From contig JAKCOZ010000014.1 in assembly GCA_022605955.1 (NCBI GenBank), positions 13,212,001 through 13,276,000 on the forward strand: a stretch of 64,000 nt of DNA. The letters are read 5' to 3'. Every line of letters begins with the position of its first letter. The stretch's first letter is position 1. This stretch comes from Rallus limicola (lineage: Eukaryota; Chordata; Aves; Gruiformes; Rallidae). A model generated the notes under the pieces. The model had not been told where the DNA came from and did not search any database. It was given only the letters and a program-made list of their open reading frames with translations. Positions 1 to 9,579 of this stretch are shown in pieces. A program made the position numbers and the translations under genes.

Positions 1-806
1 TTAAACAGAACTTTCCATCCTTTCAACTTAACTATACATCTACATACCTTTATATACGTAAAGAACAATCACTTTGCAAGACAACAAGTAAATCACTGAG
101 CTCTGACCTACAATTATAAACTCTTCACTACCTTATCCTAACTTGCATATCAAACACAACAACAGTAATCAAGTGTCCAATGATGAAGCTGTGTGCTAGC
201 AGACAGCTATCTGGAGACAGCTGCAGGTGAACTGAACCTGTCAGTTCCATCATAAACTACTACAGGTTTTAACGGCCCTAGGTTTTAAAAGCACAAGAGC
301 AAAAGTAAAACTGTCTAGAGTCTTCACGATGCAAATAAGCTACGAATACCACTGATCATCACATCCTTCCTGATTCTCTTCATATTTATCTCTAATATTT
401 CACTACCTCTTCAGCTGTAGCCAAGTCAGGTTATCAAAGCGCTGGTTTAAAATGTTAACCACTGACAAAAAGAACAATGCAAAACCTGACATGGACTGTA
501 GGTGAGTGAAAAGAAAAGGCCACCATTTTTGACATATTGCTTATATATTATGTTTTTAAAACATAATCCTTTTAAATGACACAAATGAAGGTTAAAGAAA
601 ATTTTTTTGCTGGCTTTAGTTAAAAGCTAAAAAGTTAAAAATGCTGAAGGAGAACACAGTCACAACTGAGAAGAAATAAAACATGCAGGCAGAGCTAACA
701 GTAGTCATATTCCTTTGTGCCCAAGTTATGTGCCAAAAACATCGCAATGCAAGTGATCCAGATGCAGAGAGCATCACACACGGACAGCTTAAACTTTGAT
801 AGTTGC
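1..806 (-). other. SLC4A7: SLC4A7 intron 7, 5' part only
   Basis: The intron following cassette II begins at 806 with GCAACT and continues past the left edge. The next exon expected from mammals (starting ILASPQSAPG) is not found in these 806 bases. No repeat was recognised. Confidence 0.8.
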
Positions 807-1175
807 CTGGTGTTTTGTCAATATTTTCCTCTGTCTTCTTTTCATGGCTTTCCTGCACTCCTAAGTCCTCCTCAGGTGGGTGGATTATTACTGAAGGAAT
901 ATCATCACTGGCAGGTGACACCAGCAATTCCTTGCCCTGAAGCGGACTTGGCTGGGTACTTGTGGTTGGCGGGTGGCTGCAGGTAGGACTGGAGGGTGGT
1001 GTGTTTTGAGGGGTAGTTACAGGGGTTGTACACCTTGAGGTTGCCGGAGTTCCAGCTCTTGAAGAAGGAAGAAGGTAATTGAGAAGAACTGACAAACGAT
1101 TTTCTCCTCTCAGGGAAATATTTGAGGCAGAGAGACCTGTTCGCAAAGAGTGGCGGGAGGCTGAAAGGCCTTCCC
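807..1175 (-). CDS. SLC4A7: SLC4A7 coding exon 7: optional cassette II
   Basis: This 369-bp exon (123 codons) enters and leaves in phase 1, so it can be skipped without changing frame. The acceptor is TTATCTCAG. It encodes residues 254-376: GEGLSASRHSLRTGLSASN, ISLRGENRLSVLLNYLLPSS, RAGTPATSRCTTPVTTPQN, TPPSSPTCSHPPTTSTQPSP, KELLVSPASDDIPSVIIHPP, EEDLG and a tail ending DKTPG. This is the Ser/Thr/Pro-rich insert known in mammals as cassette II, which varies between tissues. LLVSPASDDIP and the VIIHPPEEDL block are strongly kept; the stretch between PPSSP and KELLVSP has drifted. Homology and phase place its end at CCAG|GC, so the donor looks like GC rather than GT. Confidence 0.92.
880..897 (-). 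other. SLC4A7: PSVIIH motif: calcineurin-docking-like site in cassette II
   Basis: The six codons read PSVIIH. At the same place mammalian NBCn1 has PTVVIH, which has been described as the docking site for calcineurin A beta, a PxIxIT-type motif. Position and pattern (P-x-hydrophobic-x-I-x) are kept here with conservative changes. Binding in this species is inferred. Confidence 0.6.
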
Positions 1176-3940
1176 CTGAGATAAAACAAATGAAACACCA
1201 TGAGGCTTACAACAGGGGTATACTAAAAACACACAGACACAAATATGCCTAAACAATTTACATAGTAAATTGCAAGCTTTACGGGCCAAAAGTGTCATAC
1301 TCATGCAAGTAAGACAAGAGGTAAGAGCAAAACCTTTTTCAGACATTAGAAAAGTCAGAAATTACTGATGAGTACTAATTATTAGAAAGCCAAAGATCTG
1401 TGGGAGAAGATATTACCTGAGCATCAGTACAACTTATTAATATAAGCCTCCCCAAAATTGTATCTCTTGAAACTATTTGTATTTTCCTAGAAAAACTTTA
1501 TTCCAAATTGCACAGCAGCTACCTTTAATGCCATCCAAAAAACATACTAAAAATTCATTATCAGCCAAAACATTACAAAACCTCAGTTAACTGCATCCAT
1601 TATGTACAAAGAATTTTAAATATTTTCAAGTTTAACATGATCAAACATATCTAATAGTATTAAATGCAATTACCTTCCTACAAATGGAAACAAGTTTCCT
1701 AGCCAGCTGTAGTCTCAAAGACAGCACCAGGATGAAATACACAGTTCCTTCTCAGTTTCTTGTTTCTGTAACTTACCAAATATCCCCACATTTGCCTAAA
1801 ACTATACATACTTCTCCCAAATCCTTTGTTACTTTCCTTGCCCTATCCAGCTCCAATGTCCATCTTATTTCATATCAAAAGAATATAAATATAGTCTTGT
1901 TGCAGTTCCCTCAGATTTAAGTTTGTAATGGCTTTTAGTTCTTTCTTAAGCAAGGACAGAGACTATGTCTATGATCACATCAGTATTTCTCTTACAAGCT
2001 TCAGCAATACCATTCCTCACATTTACTAGAAACACTTTTCCTGGGATGGCAGTCTTCTTGAGAAGAGCACCGATTACTTCTCCGACAATCCCTGAAACCA
2101 AAACCATGCTGTTTTCACATACCATGCCATCAAGCAAGAAAACAGCAAACCAGACACATTTAGTCTCAAATTTATACCAGGCACTACAGACATCAACACA
2201 CTGAACAGCAACCCTAGAATAATTTACAAGGAGGCGCAAAAAGTATGCCAGGTAAAGATCACATATTTCTCTCCCCTTCCTCCCCAACAATGGAGGAATG
2301 GATCCTAAGAATACAAACTTAATTAAAATTCAAAGCCTCAAAAATCAACTATTAAAAGGAATAGATAAGAGGACCAATATACTGAACTGGTTGATTTTGT
2401 CTATGTTAATCACAATGGTAATAACTAGATTTCTGTCAGTATATCTGTGATGAATCATGAATATGAGCTGTCCCAACACAGGGATGTAAACAGGAGCCTA
2501 AAGAGTGCTATGCACATATGCATATTTGGTTACCTGTTTATTAGAGGGTAACCACAGGATTGTAAGTGAATGACTGTGTTAGCCAAGGGTTCACCATGTT
2601 ATATTGGTTTCTTATTTCAGCATATATGCCATATTATTTTGTAGGAATATTATTAAAAATAAAATCTACTGAAAAGTGAAAGTAATACATGAGAACTGAC
2701 AAGCAAGAAGAGACTTTAAATACAAAATCCTGAGTATTACACCTGGGAACACAGATGTTCAGGCACATGTGATTGATCAAGCATATATATGATTTTTAAG
2801 TTCGCTAAACGAAATAGGGAAGTCACAAGTTACAGAAGGAATTATGCTCTTATGTAAGTTAGTTATATTTTCAGTCTAGAAAAAAATTATTCTGAAACTA
2901 TTAGGGACATATTTAAGCACGCATCATACATTAACCAGCAAACAAATAGTATCAGCAAGCTTAGACATTCACTGGAGCATACTCCATGTATGTACCATTG
3001 AACTGAGTGCTCCCAAGAAGCATTTAATTAGTTGGAACACGTTAACATGTTCTAAAGAATGAGGCATCTTTTCAAGGCAGGAAAGGAACTTCACTTCAAG
3101 GAGTGATTCATGAAATCAGTACTACATTCTCACTAGAAAAGTTTCAGTTTAAATTTTATGTGTCTTAATTAATGCAAGGCAAAAGAAAACCTAAAAAACA
3201 GAGACGAAAATAGAGGCCATAAGAAATGCAAGAATAGAAGTATGCTGCCCTGCAGTATATATTGCTATTTGGACTTTGGAACAGGGTATTTAAAGTAAAT
3301 GCACTGATATCCAGAATATTTTCAGGAACTGGTTCAATAAAAGATGTGGTACAGCCTATAAAAATATTGCAAATGGCTTTCTTGGATGTGGAGGTTTTCC
3401 CCCCAGTTAGAGCCTTTTCTACAAAAAGAGATAAAAACAGTGTCCTAGGCTAGAAGTAATTTCTTAACCACTAGCATAGTGATTTTTTTCTAGTCATATT
3501 AATAGAACATCAGATTAAAAACACAGTAATTGCCAGCATCACTGAACTCATGACATGACCACAAAGTGTATCTCTAATATAAAGGCTGAATAAGCAAGTA
3601 GGATCCATCTGATAAACATATAAAGCTATGCCACGATGCTGAAATTCCTCAAGACATTACACCTTTTATTCAAGCATATCCCAAAAAACACTGGGGCCAA
3701 TGTAGGTCTGTTTCTATACTTCAAAACAGTAATGCATGCTACATATACAAGCAAGAGTAGAATGTTTGAGTAAATTAAAAATATACAGAATCATCATCCA
3801 TAGCACACACTGTTACCATTAGTCTTTTTGCTTATTGAGAAGGAAACACTTATCTGCTATTATCAGCTGAATTTTCCTTCATCTCCCAGTGAGAACATTA
3901 TTTAACAGGTTAGAACAAACTGGATGCTACAACTTCTCAC
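1176..3940 (-). other. SLC4A7: SLC4A7 intron 6 (2.8 kb)
   Basis: AT-rich intron between exon 6 and cassette II. It contains a possible extra cassette exon at 1996-2091, listed separately. Otherwise I see no repeat family or RNA gene. Confidence 0.85.
1996..2091 (-). CDS. Possible unannotated 96-bp cassette exon in SLC4A7 (candidate)
   Basis: Within intron 6 on the gene strand, a GGTTTCAG acceptor is followed by 96 open bases and a strong GTAAGA donor. In phase 1, the phase of the flanking exons, it would insert GIVGEVIGALLKKTAIPGK, then VFLVNVRNGIAEA and one split codon: 32 residues that keep the frame. The open frame continues past the donor to a stop at about 1946. The peptide looks unusually protein-like for an AT-rich intron, but I do not recognise it in any SLC4 isoform. 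It may instead be chance, or a fragment of an old inserted gene. Confidence 0.25.
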
Positions 3941-4129
3941 CATTTCGTTCAAGCAAGTGAGGGTCAGAATGTTTCTTGCCTATATCTGCAAAAGACCGAA
4001 CCAGGGGAATCCGATTGCTGAATTTTTTCTCATTCTGATGATGGTGCCTTTTTAGAAGGGCCTCTCTCACATTCTCTCTTATGGATTCATCCAGCTGGCC
4101 AGAGGCAATCATGTTGTCCAAAACCATAT
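3941..4129 (-). CDS. SLC4A7: SLC4A7 coding exon 6
   Basis: This 189-bp exon lies between a TTATGTAG acceptor and an AATG|GTGAGA donor, phase 1 at both ends. It encodes DMVLDNMIASGQLDES, IRENVREALLKRHHHQNEKK, FSNRIPLVRSFADIGKK and HSDPHLLERN, residues 191-253. The DNMIASGQLDES stretch separates SLC4A7 from SLC4A8 and SLC4A10. RIPLVRSFADIGKK is common to all three. The exon ends in the middle of a Gly codon, so it can join either to cassette II (next exon here) or directly to the exon beyond the window, as in mammalian isoforms without cassette II. Confidence 0.96.
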
Positions 4130-5890
4130 CTACATAAGAACAAACAAACAAAAATTGTATATATATATATATACACACACAAACAGCTATCAAATTTATC
4201 CTTCACCACACTCAAAACACTGCAGTTGTACCAAACAATAAGAAAACAAAAAAATATATATATCTCTATAAAAAAAGTCTTTTCTTTAGTAAAGTCATCT
4301 TAAGAATCCCCAAGGAATTTTCAAAGATATCACTAAGCAAGCAAATGTGATAAAAGAGACAACATGCAGATCCAAAAGACAGTCTGTTAGTAGGCTCATT
4401 TTAAGAAGTTACTTAGTATTTTGTAAATTTCTGTCATCAATTTTCAACAGCAACTTCCTTTCAAAAAACAACCAAATAAAACTGCCAAAACAAAACACAC
4501 CTATGTATTCAACAATATTGCACTAGAAATGAACATACAAAGACAGAAGCACAATGGAGAACAGACTTCATACGATAGTCTTAGCATGGTGTTTCCTTTT
4601 TTGAAAGTATAAAACTATGCAAAAGTGAAAGAGTGAGATTAATACACTAACTCCTCTGTAACCTTCAGATGCACTAAGTTCCTGAGGTTCTCTACCAAGC
4701 TTCATGTGAATCGCATGCTTTAGAAAAGGAAGCTTAAAACAAAAGCTAGTGACATCATCTACAACTAAATAATCAGTTGTCAAACAACTTTATTTTGAAA
4801 GGGTATCTCATAAGCATGCTCATGCCAGGAAAGAAAACCCACACATCTCGGAAAATATCTGCTGCAATTTCATAACTTCCTTTTTATTTTTTTCAATTAA
4901 TAATAATTAAATTTGATAGTAACTTAAAAACAAAAAAAAAAAAAAAACACCAAACACAAAAAACCCACACCACAACCTGCACAAATCAATATGACCCATG
5001 TGAATACTTAAAATATACTTTGCCAGTCTTAACTGACTTACCAAGAACCTAACTGTATTGGTAAATGGCAATTACATAGAACTTATCACAATGAAAAAGA
5101 TTATGGCTCAGAACATAGGAAGGCAATACCAATTTCCTGGGTGAATTTTAAAGATGTCAAACCAAAGCAAGAAAACAATTCAAGCACTGCCGAAGTTTTT
5201 AATGCCAAAAGACTTTGTCCTTCACATACACATTGGTCAGCCCTAACACTAGCATGATCACTAAGAAGGCATTCCACTTTGTGGTAACTGTGGCAAGAGA
5301 TACTGGGAAAATTAGTTCAAAGGCATTTAAGCTAGGCAGGTGTGTGTGTATATCACAAAGTCTTCAAAGCTGATTTTATATGACCATGTGATTAGTGAGG
5401 ACACTTAACATAGTAGGTCAAACAACATGTACAAGGTTTATTTCTGCTCACCTCTTATAAAGGTGAAAAAAATACCAGATGTGCAACAATCAACTGCACT
5501 AATGGCATCAAGTTAACATCAGCCAAGTTATGATTAATAATTATGGTACTAAAGTGCACAAATGTGTCCTAAAGTGTTCTGGCAGATATTTATATTTCAT
5601 CTGTAGAAACAAAGACAAAGAACACATTCAGGGATTAGAACATAAAGGTAAATTCTGGGCCTTATCCTAAAGTAGGTAAAACAGGAGGTCCTGATTGTCC
5701 AGTATGAATCCTTGTAGGCAAAGTTCATAAGATCATCTCCTTACAACCAGATGAAGAAAAATGCAGTAAGCATGCACATGCCTATTTCTTCAATATAGTA
5801 TTTTCACAAACATAAAAAGACACCATCAAAAACATCTCATTATACATTAACATTTATAAGTATTTTTTTAAAAAAAAGCTTTGCTGCAAC
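4130..5890 (-). other. SLC4A7: SLC4A7 intron 5 (1.8 kb)
   Basis: AT-rich intron with a poly(A)-like run at 4932-4947 and a TA/CA microsatellite close to its 3' splice site. No additional exon was recognised. Confidence 0.88.
4158..4180. repeat. (TA)n(CA)n microsatellite near a splice acceptor
   Basis: The plus strand reads alternating TA followed by CACACACA. In the SLC4A7 transcript this is a UG repeat followed by a UA repeat, 29-51 nt upstream of the exon 6 acceptor, just before a U-rich TTGTTTGTTTG tract. Confidence 0.85.
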
Positions 5891-6051
5891 CTGCAATCTC
5901 ATCTAGTGTGTTTGCTCTCATGTCCAACATGACCGTCCCGTTAAGAATACAGCTTCGCAGTTCAAAGAGACTGTGCAGAGACAGAGTTGCTACGTAAGGC
6001 TTGCTCCACCGATCACCACCATCTTCAACATCCTCTTCAAATTTCAGCCAC
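5891..6051 (-). CDS. SLC4A7: SLC4A7 coding exon 5 (cytoplasmic domain core)
   Basis: This 161-bp exon has a CTTTTCAG acceptor; the donor CAG|GTTGCA lacks the usual A at +3/+4 and is weaker than its neighbours. It enters in phase 2 (the Arg of TAR is completed by its first base) and ends in phase 1. It encodes [40 protein letters not shown] and [13 protein letters not shown], residues 137-190. This is the most conserved part of the SLC4 cytoplasmic domain: [17 protein letters not shown] and LHSLFELR occur throughout the Na+-coupled members. The fold forms the cytosolic dimer in relatives. Confidence 0.96.
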
Positions 6052-7114
6052 CTGAAAAGCAGACACACATTTTAATTTCTCCTGGAAGACAGACAATTTG
6101 GCCAACAAAAGTTCTTGTGGCTTCTGTATGACACGTAACATGAAATCCCATCAACTCACACCAGCATTCATTTTCTTATATAACCCAACTGACAGTTGTG
6201 ACATTTTTATCAGGCCTTTTAAACAAACTTAACTGTTTTAGATGTCACCTGTTTTCTTTCTTTTGGTTTGAACAACACCTGCCTATTCATGAGTTCTTGT
6301 GAACAGTGCAGGATTGTACCTCTTGCTTGATTTGCTATCTCTGTTTCATTGGTATTTTAGGACTAGAAAGCTGTCTGAAACACAATGTACACCATATGTT
6401 CAAGCCTCCTAGGGTTCTAAGTCAGACACTTAAGACGTAGGTAATACTATTAATTATAACCATAAATTAGTCTTCATTCTGACTCAGAAGCATTATATTA
6501 TGTAAATTGAACCTCTCCAAAAGCTAGCCTGCAATAAAATAAATGGAAGTAATAAATTCTTCTGCAATCAGTACAACACATGTGTAGAAGGAAGTAACTT
6601 AACAAAATACTAGCTAAGAAGAACATATAAATACTGAATTTTCTTTACATTTGAGCAAAAAAAAATTTACACTAACTTATCAAGGAATAATAGGCCTAAG
6701 ACATCTCTGAGATTGTAAATATTGTGCTCCAATGGCTAAATATTTATCTTTATGTACAAAGTAAATATATGTGTATGTGTATATATAAAATATATTTTCA
6801 TATATTAATATAGAATTGTATATATATAATATATGGCTATATTTATAGATGAATACATTTGAACCTTTCATGGTGCTTGGCATAATCAGTTTTTAGAAAG
6901 TCAACACAACATCAGTGTAAGACTGATGATTCTCTAAAGAAACCATATTGATTCTTCCAGAGTTAGACAAAAAGTAGGAGTTCTCATTTCCCCAGCATGA
7001 ATTCAGTGAATAATTGCTATAATTCCGGAAAATTCTAACCCAGATCTGCTCTATAGCTCTACGAAATAAAAACAACTAGACAGTATACCTTGAAACAATC
7101 TACTTTTAGCATAC
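6052..7114 (-). other. SLC4A7: SLC4A7 intron 4 (1.1 kb)
   Basis: AT-rich intron with a TA/TG-rich low-complexity stretch at about 6763-6850. No exon or repeat family was recognised. Confidence 0.88.
6763..6850. repeat. TA/TG-rich low-complexity tract
   Basis: Nearly pure A/T with imperfect TATATA and TGTATGTG runs over about 90 bp inside intron 4. It looks like a decayed microsatellite. No function is suggested. Confidence 0.75.
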
Positions 7115-7250
7115 CTAGCTGTTTCTTTCCACTCATATTCTTCTCCATCCCTGAAGCAAAGTTCATCCATTTCAGTGAAGAGATCATGAGGAATATGTTC
7201 ATCATCATCTTCAGTACCCAAGATGAATTGTACTCGTTGGGATGGCGTGT
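7115..7250 (-). CDS. SLC4A7: SLC4A7 coding exon 4
   Basis: This 136-bp exon lies between a CTTCTTCAAG acceptor and a CTAG|GTATGC donor. It enters in phase 1 (the split codon is Asp of SYD) and leaves in phase 2. It encodes TPSQRVQFILGTEDDDEHIP, HDLFTEMDELCFRDG and EEYEWKETA, residues 92-136, leading into the band-3-type cytoplasmic domain. The acidic run reads EDDDEHIP; the mammalian sequence I recall is EDDDEEHIP, so one Glu appears to be missing here. The exon is otherwise almost identical to SLC4A7, with FTEMDEL and the Trp in EYEWKETAR kept. Confidence 0.95.
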
Positions 7251-9435
7251 CTTGAAGAAGAGAAGAAATTGAAATACTGAAAGAATCTATACTTATATTA
7301 TGCAAGAAACACCACTTTAACAGGTAAATTTCTTACTCTCAGTTAGAAATACGCAGCACAATATCCTCTTCAGGAGTAAAGAGCAACAAAAGAAACATGG
7401 CCATTTCTTTAAAGAGAGTCCCTTTTAAAATTTTACATAACACAACTGAGTATTTTTAGCTCTTCTTTAGATTGACAATATAAACATAAACATCAGTAGC
7501 AAAATCAGTAAAAAAGTAAAAATAAGTATATGAAAGGAGTAGAAATTTTGTTTTCACTTTGTGTACTGATTGTATACTTTGTTCTCAGACTCTAACTAAA
7601 GTGGGGGGCGGAGGGGAGGTGGGGGAAACCCACAAAGGCCCCCAAAAAAGAGTTTGAGAGAAACAAACAGCCTGACTTGCGATTGGTTGTCCTAGTAATA
7701 GTTAAAATAGCTACATAGTTGGCTTCCCCCCGCCCCGGCCCTTTGCATAGTGGGTAGCCAGGCACTCGTCAGAGCAGCAGATTTTTCAAGGGCCTGTTTG
7801 TACTTATGTTGGATGGAAAAAACTATTAGCTTTCTCATTGCATGGTTGGAACACTATACATAAATTAGCATAGGAAAGTAGAAACTCCGCAGCTAAAATG
7901 TTGAGGAAATGTTTTAACCTCTTGCAGTACAATACCTAGTGGAACAGCCTCAATAAGTCATAAAAAAATTTAACTATCTTTAATGATCAGATATACATAA
8001 TGCAATTCACTCTATAAGCAAAATTTAAAGAAAAAACCCAAAACCAACAATAAAAGCAGAAGGTTTTGGAGAGATTTTTAATACCTACACACAGATCTTG
8101 TTTTAACTCAAGAGAGAGTTTTCAAATTACAAGGGTCCACTAATGCAGCAGTAACAATGTTATGTAAAAGAACATCAGGAGAGAAAATCCAGGAAAGTCT
8201 CAATTGGCAAAATTTTACTTTGTTCACTGAAACATCACGCTCTAAGCTCCTAGATCTGAACATACAACTGCATGCTTCCACTGCAGAAGGAAGATAGCCT
8301 TTTAGAGTTAGACATAAGATTTTAATTACTATAAACTTCATTCAGAACTGAATTTTGGTTTTGCATCATTGTTCTGGCATACATCACCACCCAATAGCAA
8401 AATTCTGAAATGAACCGTTAAACACAAACCAGCTTTCATTATTAATAAAAATCTACAGCAGATTCTTTCTGCCCCAAAACCAACGTAGCCCAAGAACCCT
8501 CCCATATCCCATCTATCGAGGAAAAAGGAGTGACCATAACAGCGAAGTGGCTATCTACCTATTTAGAGTTACATGCTGCTTCAGAACATGTACATCAAGA
8601 CTCTACAAACATAAGATCAAATGATAATAATTAGTATTGGGAAGGGGAAGTTTTGAAGATGAATGAAAAGTAAGAACCATAGGAGAACAGCAAAAGAAGA
8701 CTTCTCAATGCATTCCCATTTGAAAATGCCTTTGCTTCAGGGAACTGGCCCCATATAGAACAGGGTTCTAGTCACACGAAGTCGATGGTGAGCAGTGTGG
8801 TGTCCATATTTGAATGTTCCACCATAACTTTCCTATTCATTACAGTCTAGAAATAAAAGCACTTTTGAGATCTTGAAGAAAAGCTGCTTAGAGTACTATC
8901 AGATCATTTATTTCCAGAGAATGACACAACAAAGTCATCACCTCTTGAGGATAAGAGGCAGGGGCTGGTAGTGTCTGATCCAAAACTAAAACTTAGGAGG
9001 TCATAAAATTCCTTTCCTGTCATTAACAGCCAAGAAGGCTGAAGTAAATATTTTAATAGATCATTGATCAAATTATGATGACAAATGTTGCTTCACAGCT
9101 ATAGTCATACTTTCAAAAACCTGGAGTAACAGAGGAAGAGTAATACAAGAGTAATACAATCTGAAAATAAGGTGTCTAATTTGAACACAGATTCGTATGC
9201 TACAGGCGCGTGTCACAAAGCCCTAGTCCAACCTATTTAGTGCAGGCTGCTGAACACAAACACCTGGATGAAGTCCAACAGCTTATAACTTAGATAAAAC
9301 ATGACCACAAAAAGACATTAATTAGAGCAGGAATAAAATAAACAGCACAAAACAAAAACAACATTTAAGCACAGAGTAACTAATACAAGTTTTTTTTTCA
9401 AGAGACACAAAGAATTTGCACAGCACAGTTCTTAC
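7251..9435 (-). other. SLC4A7: SLC4A7 intron 3 (2.2 kb)
   Basis: Ordinary AT-rich intron. Its one marked feature is a G-rich stretch on the plus strand at 7602-7626 (runs of 6, 4 and 5 G) with a C-rich partner near 7727-7740. No repeat family or additional exon was recognised. Confidence 0.85.
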
Positions 9436-9579
9436 CATATGATGGAGATTCTCTGCCATCTTCTCTATCAGTTTCTTTTTCTTTTTTTCTCCTGTGGTGC
9501 CTGTGCCCACGATGCCTGTGGCGACGGCGGCCTTGCTTTCCAAATGGGACGTGAACTCCGATATACACAGCTCTATGGC
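9436..9579 (-). CDS. SLC4A7: SLC4A7 coding exon 3 (His/Arg-rich segment)
   Basis: This 144-bp exon lies between a TTGAACAG acceptor and a GTAAGA donor, phase 1 at both ends. It encodes residues 44-91: HRAVYIGVHVPFGKQG, then the basic run RRRHRHRGHRHHRR, then KKEKETDREDGRESPSY. The HRAVYIGVHVPF and DGRESPSYDTPSQR blocks are nearly invariant among SLC4A7, SLC4A8 and SLC4A10. The N-terminal regions of these transporters are regulatory, and the basic block is a plausible contact for binding partners or acidic lipids, though that role is inferred. Open frames overlapping in other frames are shadows. Confidence 0.94.

Noticed and set aside
616..806. Continuation of the cassette II reading frame to a stop at 616
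   Set aside because: The frame runs past the last residue shared with mammalian cassette II into sequence with no likeness; it is intron read-through.
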